Positions 52,401 to 57,779 of a stretch of DNA of 64,000 bases are shown piece by piece (position 1 is the stretch's first letter; every line of letters begins with the position of its first letter). The stretch lies in contig NMRA01000094.1 of the NCBI GenBank assembly GCA_002633005.1, positions 822,840-886,839 on the forward strand, read 5' to 3'. The stretch is from Phoronis australis. Taxonomy: Eukaryota; Phoronida; Phoronidae. Below the pieces are notes generated by a model. The model did not search any database. It was not told where the DNA came from and worked only from the letters and a program-made list of their open reading frames with translations. A program made the position numbers and the translations under genes.

Positions 52401-53830
52401 TTTAAAGAGGGCGCTAGCGCAGTTACTCTTTGAAGTTGATTACTTAATTAACAATAGGTTTCATTTGTCTAATTAGGGGTTATCATATAATAAATTAATT
52501 ACTGGATTTGATTATTCACTCTCCATCTACGCACAATCTCAAAGCATAGCTACCTTTTAAACAAACCCACAGTCAATCGTCTGACAATCATCTTTAATTA
52601 TTGTATATACAGTACGTATCATCTTTAATCATTGTATATATATGGTACATGTCATTTTTAATCATTGTATTTATGGTATATATATCACTTCTAATTATTG
52701 TATATACGGTATATATCATATTTAATTATTGTATATACGGTATATATCACATTTAATTATTGTACATATGTACACCAATGAGCATCTCCATGTAAAAAAC
52801 TGACTGACGAGTACACAAGCACTTACTGAATGAGTTTGTCATACTGCCAAACACAATACTGATGACAGGCCATCCAGCCCCTTGTACGCAGGCAAACAAT
52901 GCTCCCACCACATAGAGCAAGTTATCAAAACATGATGCATAACGGAACTGTCAAGATAAAATAATGAAAATCTCATTATTTCACACCATCTAGCATATAT
53001 TATACATCACATATTTAAAGCAGTGAAAATTAGATAAAATTTGAAATATTCAACAGCTGGTAATTTCATTATTTTAAGTACTACAATGAAACCCCACATG
53101 CAAAATACAATTAAGCAATTCCTTAGATTTCAATAATGTGTACTAGACTTTGGAAATTGCTGCATTTTCATGAATAGACTGAACACCTATTCACTCAGAA
53201 AGTCATCAAAGATAAGAAATGTGGTTTTACCAAATCAGCAAATGTCCCTTCTTTTTCCTTCTTCTCTTCTTTTTTTCTGAAACAGAACAGGCAAGGTCAG
53301 GCAAGGTCAGGCAAGATCAATCAAGTGAAACCAGTGTCACACTGAGAAGGGTGAGAAAATGCCAGATATTCAAAAACACTTGTCCATGTTGTCATGGTGT
53401 AGGTACAAAAACACTTGTCCACGTTGTCATGATTTAGGTACAAAAACACTTGCCTATGCTGTCATGGTTTAGGTACAAAAACACTTGTCTATGCTGTCAT
53501 GGTTTAGGTACAAAAACACTTGTCTGTGCTGTCATGGTGTAGGTGCAAAAACACTTGCCCGTGATGTCATAGTTTAGGTACAAAAACACTTGTCCATGTT
53601 GTCACGGTTCAGGTACAAAAGTCCAACATAACGACCAAATACATGACACAAAGCCAGAAAAAAAACATCAGCAAAACTGTAATCCCCAAAAAACAACAGG
53701 CTGGAAAAGTAAAAGACCATTCACTTGCAAACACTTACATATCATCTTGGCTAGACCTGCTACTTCCTGCTGCCCCATAACCTTCTTCCTCCTTGTTCAC
53801 CAACAGTGCCTTCTTTTCTTCGTTGCTCAT
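25230..53830 (-). CDS. ABCB1-like: Full-size ABCB transporter (MDR/P-glycoprotein type)
   Basis: Twenty-seven coding exons with GT-AG introns and consistent phases join into 1259 codons plus a stop, the usual length for ABCB1/4/11 (about 1250-1320). The layout is TMD1-NBD1-linker-TMD2-NBD2. NBD1 has Walker [10 protein letters not shown] (422-430), Q-loop Q470, LSGGQ (526-530), Walker B LLLDE (E551) and H-loop H582. NBD2 has Walker [10 protein letters not shown] (1050-1058), Q1098, LSGGQ (1155-1159), E1180 and H1211. Both ATP sites therefore look competent. The first extracellular loop has NVT and NIT sequons. The linker (about 637-675) is short and has basophilic kinase-like sites (RQPS, KRLDS). 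The start is ACCATGA at 53830. The family exports hydrophobic drugs, lipids or bile salts across the plasma membrane; the substrate cannot be told from sequence alone. Confidence 0.96.
25883..26090. repeat. 40-bp tandem repeat x 5
   Basis: Near-identical copies of catggtatgtagtatatata plus tcaacttgtgatatggatat end about 25 bp from the donor of exon 26. Confidence 0.95.
26115..26261 (-). CDS. ABCB1-like: ABCB exon 26 (NBD2 signature and Walker B)
   Basis: Phase 0 at both ends, donor GAAAAG^GTACAA. It encodes [18 protein letters not shown] and [17 protein letters not shown]. Confidence 0.97.
26461..26755. repeat. 60-bp tandem repeat, about 4 copies
   Basis: The unit contains caattcttgtcatgactcac, tatgagaggtgagcctgtat and gcacctttacaagtctac. 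The two central copies are identical, and the first is more diverged. Confidence 0.93.
26756..27522 (-). other. ABCB intron 25, unremarkable part
   Basis: AT-rich intron sequence. Nothing was recognised. Confidence 0.6.
27523..27726 (-). CDS. ABCB1-like: ABCB exon 25 (NBD2 Q-loop)
   Basis: Phase 0 at both ends. It encodes [20 protein letters not shown] with the Q-loop glutamine, then the helical subdomain ([22 protein letters not shown]). Confidence 0.97.
27727..28725 (-). other. ABCB intron 24
   Basis: 1.0 kb, with a 26-bp tandem repeat at about 27985-28095 (four copies of tgttattagcctcggttgct). Otherwise nothing was recognised. Confidence 0.7.
28726..28923 (-). CDS. ABCB1-like: ABCB exon 24 (NBD2 Walker A)
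   Basis: Phase 0 at both ends, donor CAAGTG^GTACGT. It encodes [16 protein letters not shown] with the A-loop tyrosine position, then [16 protein letters not shown] and [10 protein letters not shown]. Confidence 0.97.
28976..29127. repeat. 28-bp minisatellite, 5.5 copies
   Basis: Units of acacgagtacacacaccaac followed by acccaccc or accctccc lie about 50 bp beyond the exon 24 acceptor. Frames open across it on both strands (Cys/Val or His/Pro/Thr repeats) are by-products of the repeat. Confidence 0.95.
29525..29775 (-). repeat. Exon-end and donor minisatellite, about 65 bp x 4-5
   Basis: Read on the minus strand, each unit repeats the last 40 coding bases of exon 23 (tcattgatagcttctctcaa, gcaggagagact) and the donor. 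The real donor is at 29732-29733. Copies with a preserved GT lie near 29617 and 29557. The copy near 29670 has CTAAGT instead of GTAAGT. The most distal copy (29525) is partial. Confidence 0.88.
29734..29890 (-). CDS. ABCB1-like: ABCB exon 23 (end of TMD2)
   Basis: The exon runs from phase 2 to phase 0, donor ACTCTT^GTAAGT. It encodes [20 protein letters not shown], with the conserved GQ and PDY positions of TM12, then [16 protein letters not shown]. Confidence 0.94.
30157..30297 (-). CDS. ABCB1-like: ABCB exon 22 (TMD2)
   Basis: Phase 2 at both ends. It encodes [20 protein letters not shown] and [18 protein letters not shown] (human: [27 protein letters not shown]). Transmembrane helix 11 and part of the extracellular loop. 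Confidence 0.95.
30298..31221 (-). other. ABCB intron 21
   Basis: 0.9 kb AT-rich. No repeat array or gene was recognised. Confidence 0.6.
31222..31322 (-). CDS. ABCB1-like: ABCB exon 21 (TMD2 coupling region)
   Basis: The exon runs from phase 0 to phase 2. It encodes [18 protein letters not shown] and [10 protein letters not shown], the conserved ATEAIENFRTVVSLT segment of ABCB proteins. Confidence 0.96.
31323..31987 (-). other. ABCB intron 20
   Basis: 0.66 kb. Nothing was recognised. Confidence 0.6.
31988..32058 (-). CDS. ABCB1-like: ABCB exon 20 (TMD2)
   Basis: A 71-bp exon, phase 1 to phase 0, donor GGGAAAG^GTACAC. It encodes [14 protein letters not shown] and FKEQAGK, the cytoplasmic extension of TM10. 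Confidence 0.9.
32368..32500 (-). CDS. ABCB1-like: ABCB exon 19 (TMD2)
   Basis: The exon runs from phase 0 to phase 1. It encodes [20 protein letters not shown] and [20 protein letters not shown], transmembrane helices 9-10 with the conserved GWQL turn. Confidence 0.95.
33190..33430. repeat. Dispersed family 3, copy 2
   Basis: It shares tagaattttg, ttgtaaatc, gtcccagttgg, ctgtgtaa, ggtttatg and tcctggct in the same order with 24985-25200 and 54735-54990. Non-coding; class unknown. Confidence 0.7.
33604..33690. repeat. 20-bp minisatellite, about 4.5 copies
   Basis: Copies of ggctgagactggatatcact, the later ones with a change to atatcaca. Confidence 0.95.
33800..33961 (-). CDS. ABCB1-like: ABCB exon 18 (TMD2)
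   Basis: Phase 0 at both ends, donor CAAACT^GTGAGT. It encodes [20 protein letters not shown] and [20 protein letters not shown], the intracellular coupling segment following TM8 (human: [23 protein letters not shown]). Confidence 0.97.
34165..34690. repeat. About 47-bp minisatellite, 8-10 copies
   Basis: Units contain gaactgcagactgaacagta, tatgacaacacagtctatag and agtgaat. Central copies are near-identical and the right-hand copies are degenerate. It lies between exons 17 and 18 and is not exon-derived. Confidence 0.93.
34775..34876 (-). CDS. ABCB1-like: ABCB exon 17 (TMD2)
   Basis: Phase 0 at both ends, donor CTCATG^GTAAGT. It encodes [20 protein letters not shown] and [12 protein letters not shown], the loop and TM8. 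Confidence 0.93.
34877..35667 (-). other. ABCB intron 16
   Basis: 0.8 kb. A 21-bp duplication (gtctgtattacatgatgaat, 35123-35164) is the only structure noticed. Confidence 0.65.
35668..35820 (-). CDS. ABCB1-like: ABCB exon 16 (TM7)
   Basis: Phase 0 at both ends. It encodes [20 protein letters not shown], then [20 protein letters not shown] and IIFSELVK, transmembrane helix 7. Confidence 0.95.
35821..36410. repeat. About 27-bp degenerate minisatellite ending in a splice acceptor
   Basis: Some 20 copies of a unit like gtgtccaagatttacactaa begin directly at the exon 16 acceptor: minus strand ttggacacatgcag^GTG. The unit nearest the exon supplies the acceptor and its upstream tract. Copies decay with distance. 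Confidence 0.88.
36535..36626 (-). CDS. ABCB1-like: ABCB exon 15 (linker)
   Basis: The exon runs from phase 1 to phase 0, donor GATGAG^GTGAGT. It encodes [20 protein letters not shown] and [10 protein letters not shown], the charged cytoplasmic linker between the two halves, with RQPS and KRLDS as candidate phosphosites. Confidence 0.88.
36813..37014 (-). CDS. ABCB1-like: ABCB exon 14 (NBD1 H-loop)
   Basis: The exon runs from phase 0 to phase 1. It encodes [20 protein letters not shown] and [20 protein letters not shown], with the switch histidine. Confidence 0.97.
37245..37415 (-). CDS. ABCB1-like: ABCB exon 13 (NBD1 signature and Walker B)
   Basis: Phase 0 at both ends. It encodes [20 protein letters not shown] and [20 protein letters not shown]. 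Confidence 0.98.
37768..37885. repeat. 20-bp minisatellite, about 6 copies
   Basis: Copies of tgtatcagtctattgtacat with small changes. Confidence 0.93.
38000..38320 (+). repeat. Dispersed family A, truncated fragment
   Basis: It begins gcaagagcaatccaaagcat and tgaaatgcactc like the other copies, and continues through ataaaatggcca and catgaacacccatcaa to agatcctgtaagggg. It then breaks off. It has no exact CTCF-core match. Confidence 0.7.
38525..38835. repeat. 31-bp minisatellite, about 10 copies
   Basis: Units read taaacatataccactttcct followed by agtgctctggg or agtgctctgag. Confidence 0.95.
39005..39208 (-). CDS. ABCB1-like: ABCB exon 12 (NBD1 Q-loop)
   Basis: Phase 0 at both ends. It encodes [20 protein letters not shown] and [16 protein letters not shown]. 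Confidence 0.98.
39547..39672 (-). CDS. ABCB1-like: ABCB exon 11 (NBD1 Walker A)
   Basis: Phase 0 at both ends. It encodes [20 protein letters not shown], then [17 protein letters not shown], completing the P-loop. Confidence 0.98.
39673..40570 (-). other. ABCB intron 10
   Basis: 0.9 kb. No array or gene was recognised. Confidence 0.6.
40571..40681 (-). CDS. ABCB1-like: ABCB exon 10 (TMD1-NBD1 junction)
   Basis: Phase 0 at both ends. It encodes [12 protein letters not shown] and [19 protein letters not shown], the start of NBD1 with the A-loop tyrosine in FRYPSR. Confidence 0.97.
41026..41139 (-). CDS. ABCB1-like: ABCB exon 9 (TM6)
   Basis: Phase 0 at both ends. It encodes [20 protein letters not shown] and [13 protein letters not shown], helix 6 and its cytoplasmic end. 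Confidence 0.96.
41140..43293 (-). other. ABCB intron 8
   Basis: 2.15 kb, almost all occupied by dispersed family A (41322-42943). A roughly 40-bp repeat follows at 43041-43150, three copies with gtcaagtactataaagcctg. Confidence 0.8.
41322..42943 (+). repeat. Dispersed family A, most complete copy, CTCF-motif rich
   Basis: Runs from aacaagagcaacgcggagcg to cacatataaatatgtgggcg, both ends matching the inverted copy at 15022-16346. Internally a module is repeated about three times at 0.30-0.45 kb spacing; each has atttcgtaaagatcctgc, caaaactgccactaggagg and atggccactaggtggc. Exact CTCF-core matches lie at 41408, 42134, 42280, 42587 and 42732. It has no significant ORF, so it is a non-autonomous element or satellite-like repeat of unknown class. 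Confidence 0.85.
43294..43465 (-). CDS. ABCB1-like: ABCB exon 8 (TMD1, TM5)
   Basis: The exon runs from phase 2 to phase 0, donor TTCACG^GTATGT. It encodes [20 protein letters not shown] and [15 protein letters not shown] (human: YASYALAFWYGTTLV). Confidence 0.96.
43735..44080 (-). repeat. Exon-end and donor minisatellite, about 61 bp x 6
   Basis: On the minus strand each unit repeats the end of exon 7 (cagcacaaagagattga) and its donor AG^GTGGGT or AG^GTGTGT. Donor dinucleotides lie at 44048-44049 (real) and as decoys at 43929, 43864, 43803 and 43742. The unit near 43986 has lost the GT. The rest of each unit (aaggatacattaatcaccgc and similar) is intron-like spacer not present beyond the real exon. 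Confidence 0.9.
44050..44174 (-). CDS. ABCB1-like: ABCB exon 7 (TMD1 cytoplasmic segment)
   Basis: The exon runs from phase 0 to phase 2. It encodes [20 protein letters not shown] and [16 protein letters not shown] (human: [25 protein letters not shown]). Confidence 0.97.
44830..45152 (+). repeat. Family A-like fragment abutting exon 6 donor
   Basis: Phrases such as gaaattgccatcaggaggca, cagcagtagccaaaacgg and aagccactagatggcat belong to family A. One exact CTCF-core match (45127-45138) ends only 14 bp from the exon 6 boundary. Confidence 0.65.
45153..45324 (-). CDS. ABCB1-like: ABCB exon 6 (TM3-TM4)
   Basis: The exon runs from phase 2 to phase 0. It encodes [20 protein letters not shown] and [20 protein letters not shown] (human: INEGIGDKIGMFFQSMATF). 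Confidence 0.97.
45325..46424 (-). other. ABCB intron 5
   Basis: 1.1 kb. No array or gene was recognised. Confidence 0.6.
46425..46558 (-). CDS. ABCB1-like: ABCB exon 5 (after TM2)
   Basis: The exon runs from phase 0 to phase 2. It encodes [20 protein letters not shown] and [15 protein letters not shown] (human: [29 protein letters not shown]). Confidence 0.97.
47765..49185. repeat. 12-15 bp minisatellite (ggtgcctagagg), broken by a gap
   Basis: Units of ggtgcctagagga and its variants (gagggtgcctagaga, agcctagagaa) extend for about 240 bp left and 320 bp right of the gap. The true length is unknown. Different variants dominate on the two sides. Confidence 0.95.
48004..48861. other. Assembly gap (858 N)
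   Basis: The run of N lies wholly inside the minisatellite, so the assembler probably failed on the repeat. Confidence 0.99.
49349..49470 (-). CDS. ABCB1-like: ABCB exon 4 (first extracellular loop, TM2)
   Basis: The exon runs from phase 1 to phase 0. It encodes [20 protein letters not shown] with two N-glycosylation sequons, then [19 protein letters not shown], helix 2. Confidence 0.94.
49579..50640 (+). repeat. Dispersed family A, diverged copy 3
   Basis: Starts caacaagagcaatgcacagc and tgaaatgcaccc, and ends cacccacatataaaccgtag. It has the same order of modules as 41322-42943 but is more degraded. One exact CTCF-core match is at 49668-49679. Sequence of the family continues to about 50780. 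Confidence 0.75.
51293..51512. repeat. 12-bp minisatellite, about 18 copies
   Basis: Perfect copies of acaattagacat with a single t for a change. Because 12 is a multiple of three, both strands show open 4-residue repeats; these are not genes. Confidence 0.97.
51895..52560. repeat. Possible solo LTR or other non-coding insertion
   Basis: From tgtaacagccaataatatga the sequence becomes purine-rich, with an internal duplication (tgttgcatca, ggtgaccagcaagta and atcgcgggtagaagaaa type blocks). It then has a hairpin at 52392-52446 and an aataaatta before 52500. The overall make-up is LTR-like, but no clear target duplication or tRNA primer site was found. Confidence 0.3.
52590..52765. repeat. About 31-bp AT-rich tandem repeat x 5
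   Basis: Units of atttaattattgtatatacg and gtatatatc lie about 60 bp from the exon 3 donor. Confidence 0.85.
52827..52947 (-). CDS. ABCB1-like: ABCB exon 3 (TM1)
   Basis: The exon runs from phase 0 to phase 1. It encodes [20 protein letters not shown] and [20 protein letters not shown] (human: [38 protein letters not shown]). Confidence 0.96.
53231..53276 (-). CDS. ABCB1-like: ABCB exon 2, small Lys-rich
   Basis: A 46-bp exon, phase 2 to phase 0. The acceptor is ttctgtttcag and the donor is GATTTG^GTAAAA. It encodes [15 protein letters not shown], corresponding to the KKKKKEKKPTVSVFSMF stretch that precedes TM1 in human ABCB1. Confidence 0.85.
53365..53630. repeat. About 41-bp minisatellite, 6 copies
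   Basis: Units contain aggtacaaaaacacttgtcc and atgctgtcatggttt. It lies in the intron between exons 1 and 2. Confidence 0.94.
53739..53830 (-). CDS. ABCB1-like: ABCB exon 1 (start)
   Basis: ATG at 53828-53830 in the context TTACCATGA. It encodes [19 protein letters not shown] and a Ser-rich run; the donor is GATAT^GTAAGT, phase 2. About 45 bp upstream, tttccaagcag could be the acceptor of a 5' UTR intron. Confidence 0.85.
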
Positions 53831-54129
53831 GGTAACAACAGGATATCACAAACACTGTATTTCTTGATGGTAACACTGCTTGGAAACAAATACAACACAG
53901 ATTAGCTTAACATTTTGGGTCAGATACATTCAGATATGTTACACCCCAAGTTTGATTGTTCAGTTCAGTATGTTTCATGCTAATTGAAGTGAATAAACCT
54001 TGACTGTGTGCAAATAATTCCTTAGGTGTACTGATGCTTTACATATTTTTTATAAGGCATTTTTATTTCTGGGCCCAGCGGCTAATATTTGTACTCAAAA
54101 TCCAACTCAAAATTATTTTTTCTGATCTA

Positions 54130-54490
54130 CTTTAGTACAAACTCAAGTTAAGTGTCTATTCTTGTGTGCTCGTGTCTACTATAGATTACATGAATGAGTG
54201 TATACTCTTGTGTGCTCGAGTCTACTATAGATTACATGAATGAGTATCTACTCTTGTGTGCTCGAGTCTACTATAGATTACATGAATGAGTGTATACTCT
54301 TGTGTGCTCGTGTCTACTATAGATTACATGAATGAGTATCTATTCTTGTGTGCTCGAGTCTACTATAGATTACATGAATGAGTATCTACTCTTGTGTGCT
54401 CGAGTCTACTATAGATTACATGAATGAGTATCTACTCTTGTGTGCTCGTGTCTACTATAGATTACATGAATGAGTGTCTAATCTTAGTTT
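54130..54490. repeat. 45-46 bp minisatellite, 8 copies
   Basis: Units of ctactatagattacatgaat followed by gagtatctactcttgtgtgc and tcgagt or tcgtgt. Variants alternate in a higher-order pattern. It starts about 300 bp upstream of the ABCB start codon. Confidence 0.95.
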
Positions 54491-54734
54491 GCACTTGATG
54501 ATGCCAACATTAAAGTCTATAAGTCTGAACTCAATATCTTGAGGTGTTACTAGTCTGTCGCTCGAACTTAGGGTCATCAAGTGCAAACCTTTGACTAGAC
54601 CTTCATTTGCGCAAAATAAAATATAATCAAGTGCACATGTATAGAAACAAGTATCACATTCGTTTTAAATAATGTCTCAATTTTGAGTATAAAGATTTGA
54701 CACCGGACCATTTTGTTATTCAAAAGTAACCATT

Positions 54735-54990
54735 TTGGACTGGGAGGGGATAAATAGCCAGTATGAGTGTGGTTCACACAAATAAGCCTTTTGAAATTTG
54801 TATGCAAAGATAGAGAAAACAGTTCTTTGAGAAACCTGCTCTTAGTCATTCAACTGTCCTAGTTGGACTGTATAACTAAATACAGCTAAACAAATTAAGG
54901 ATTTATGATCCTGGCTTAGAAAACAAATGTTTTATTACCCTGTAAGGATTATGAATAGCCAAGCCTGAATGCCAACATTGTCAGGATTGA
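54735..54990. repeat. Dispersed family 3, copy 3
   Basis: Shares gtcctagttggactgtataa, aaggatttatgatcctggct and gaatagccaagcctgaat with the copies at 24985-25200 and 33190-33430. Confidence 0.7.
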
Positions 54991-55719
54991 TAAGACTGTG
55001 AATACTATAGGACATCTATTTCTGCTGATTTAAAAAGATAAAGCATGTTTTGTTGATTTCAAGCATCCCAGTTCTGCACATCTCTGCTAATGCCCCTCAG
55101 GCCTCTTAAGTAATTGACCAGGCATTTGAGTGACAACTTAAATGACCAATCAGAACGCAGCATTTTTGACACACCTTCGTTTCCAAGCTGTCATTTTACC
55201 TGACAAACAATACGTTATCGGGTAAAACTTATTGTTTGTTTGTCGGGTGTCACATGATTTTTTGTAACGGGGCAATAGGGAGCATGCAATAGGTCGATTA
55301 AATCAGGATTCAACTAAAAACTCATTATTATTGACCATTCCAAATTCAAGACTTATGAGAAAGGCAATTTTTTCATTGACAGCTATTTTTGACGACTTTA
55401 GGCCAGACTTTGTTGACAGCAAATGTAGTGTCCAACATTTGACAAATAAGATGAATGCAAAAATTACCCCATATCCCAATCTTTAGAATCAAGAAAATTC
55501 AATTTCGGTTTTAATTCCAGTGTCCCAAATTTTAGAGACTGACCCAAAATGGTGAATTCTTACCACTCTCTCTGCAGTGAAAGAATGGATCTTGTGGTTC
55601 TCCAGTTTGACAGGCTTGCCCATCTAGACTTTGTAAGGAGTTTTCAAAAAATACTTAAAACTTGTGTATTGTTGTTATTTAGGACTTCATTCACAAGTAT
55701 GTGTAGTTCGATGAAAACA

Positions 55720-55857
55720 TACACTATAACTGGATAAAATCATACACTATAATTGGATAAAACCATACACTAGAACTGGATAAAACCATACACTATAACT
55801 GGATAAAACCATACACTATAACTGGATACAAACATATACTATAACTGGATAAAGGAA
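55720..55857. repeat. 24-bp minisatellite, about 6 copies
   Basis: Copies of ctataactggataaaaccat plus acac, nearly identical. Confidence 0.94.
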
Positions 55858-56269
55858 AATGGAAAAGCTTTATATGAATGTCGTTAATTGGTGTGACCAT
55901 GCCTTTTCAAAAAATTAGCAAAAAGGAAGGCATTTTTACAGCAGAACAACAGTAAAAAAAACACAAAGTTCATCGGATATAAATATTCAAGATGAAATCG
56001 CAAAAAAGTTGAAGCAATTTTCTAAATTATGTCTCTTTCATTTTAAACAAATCTTTTATTTTTTTTCAAAAAAGAGTACTATTCTTGATAACCCTTATGC
56101 AAAAGTGCAACATTTTAAAAGCAATTCCCAACAGCATTGTGGAGAAGAGTTCATAAAGCTATCTGATAGTTGCATACCAATCCAATCAGTCATTACAGAG
56201 ATAATGTTAAATCCGTGTAGTGCACTGATGGCTCTGGCATTGTTGAGGAAATTATTCCAATCCTTGGAA

Positions 56270-56715
56270 CATCCCTCAGTTGACTTTAAGGCTCCTTGAC
56301 ACACATCCCTGTTTGACACCTCCTTGGCGGCCCATAATCTGGTCAACAAAGGGCCCCCTGGTTGACACCTTAGCACACATCCCCCAGTCGACAACGGCTC
56401 CTAGGCTCCCCCTGTTGACACCTCCTTGGTGCAATCCCCTGATCGACAAAGGGTCCTTGCCACCCTGGTCCACACCTTGGTGTACCCCCACAGTCGACAA
56501 AGGTTCCTTGACTCCTCCTGTTGACACCTCCCCTGGTCGACAAAATCTCCTTGCCCCCCCCCATTGACAACTCCTTGGTATCCCCTCTGCAGTCGACAAA
56601 GACTCTTTGCGTCCTCTTCCATGTCGACATCTCCTTGGCGCCTCCTGTCACGGTTGACAAAGACTCCTTACGTCCCCCTCCCCTATTGACACCTCCTTGC
56701 TGCCACTTTGGCTGG
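56270..56715. repeat. About 55-60 bp degenerate C-rich tandem repeat, 7-8 copies
   Basis: Units alternate ttgacacctccttgg and gtcgacaaag with ctccttg. The array keeps several frames open on both strands (56276-56796), which are treated as by-products. Confidence 0.85.
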
Positions 56716-57371
56716 TCGCTGTGTAATCCGTCCTCCCCCAGGTTAACAGTTGCCACCTTTCCCCTGGTAGTCCCCAGCTTAAGAATCGCCACTTAACCTA
56801 GATCACCCCACCTCGGTGGTTTTTTTCTTCCATAGCCAACCCCCACCCCCGGGAGGTCACCCCATACACAATATATAAACATCCACGTATTGAACATTGC
56901 TAAAAATCCCCCATTGCGGGTATCATGTCTTCTTATCCCAATAACCTCATTGCGGGGGAACTGTGTACAAGAATAATGACAGGACAAGTTTTCACGGATA
57001 TGGAGTCATTTTTTAATGGTTGAAAATTCTTCACATTAAATTTAGACCGGGTGAAAGAAATACCCGGGGTCATTTTTAAAAGTGAAAAAATGACCCATGG
57101 TTCATTTTTTCACGTGGTCATTATTTAATGCAACAGCAGCATCGATCACCCCACCGACGCAATCGATAGACACCTACACAGAGTCTAAACTGCAAGGGCA
57201 GATCCAAGATTTTAAGTTAGGGGTGCTAGGGCAGAGTATTAGCCAGGAATTTGCCCATCAAACATTCGCACTACCTAACTGGGCCAGCAAAGACGATTAA
57301 ATACAATTAAACAGCAAGACTTCACTTACTAACATACAGTACCATACTATCATAGAGCCAGAGGCACCGCA

Positions 57372-57779
57372 ATGCTGAGGGGACGGGGCCCGAGGGTGAA
57401 GATTTATTATGCATTTATTCGGTCATATTTTAATTATTGTCTTCTTTGGCACTTATGTGATGTCCAGAAAGTCCAAAAAATGGAAAAGACTCAATATCGG
57501 GCCTTAAAATTTATTTTCAATGACCACAGTCATCATATTCAATCTTTCTTTCTAAATCAAACTCCACCCTGTTTTTGTTCAAAGGCTACAATGTCTAGGG
57601 ATGGCTGTTTTCAAGCATATGAATCAGATAGGCCCTTGCCCACTCCAGTGTCAGACGTCTGCCCTATGAAGTATGAGGAAAAACACTCTGTGACTATGTT
57701 TTGTAAGTTTCACCACTACATCCTATGGACTTACGTAATTCTATTCACCACCAGGGGGTATCTTTATGGAACAAGTTGA
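57372..57779 (+). pseudogene. Non-LTR retrotransposon reverse-transcriptase tail fragment
   Basis: The frame reads IYYAFIRSYFNYCLLWHLCD and VQKMEKTQYRALKFIFNDH. This is typical of the region just after the RT catalytic core in jockey/CR1-like LINEs, where a YxAFVxSxFNYC and W-C motif is followed by a KMEKxQxRALRF helix. Only about 60 residues are recognisable, and nothing upstream encodes the RT palm. It ends at the start of the recombinase ORF. Confidence 0.6.

Larger units (their letters stand above)
49471..52826 (-). other. ABCB intron 3
   Basis: The largest ABCB intron (3.4 kb). It holds family A copy 3, a 12-bp minisatellite, an LTR-like or hairpin stretch (about 51890-52560) and a 31-bp repeat (52590-52765). 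Confidence 0.75.
53831..57370. other. Upstream flank of the ABCB gene
   Basis: No gene was recognised. It contains minisatellites (54130-54490, 55720-55855, 56270-56715), family 3 copy 3 (54735-54990) and an inverted repeat (55198-55248). No TATA or initiator could be assigned with confidence. Confidence 0.6.

Noticed and set aside
54130-54490. CRISPR-like regular array, here and at 38525-38835 and 53365-53630
   Set aside because: Eukaryotic introns with head-to-tail repeats and no unique spacers; plain minisatellites.
56095-56796. Several ORFs on both strands
   Set aside because: Periodic low-complexity translation of the C-rich tandem repeat; frames are open on both strands and no family is recognised.
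57097-57300. 67-codon ORF upstream of the LINE fragment
   Set aside because: No recognisable family and composition like the surrounding non-coding sequence.
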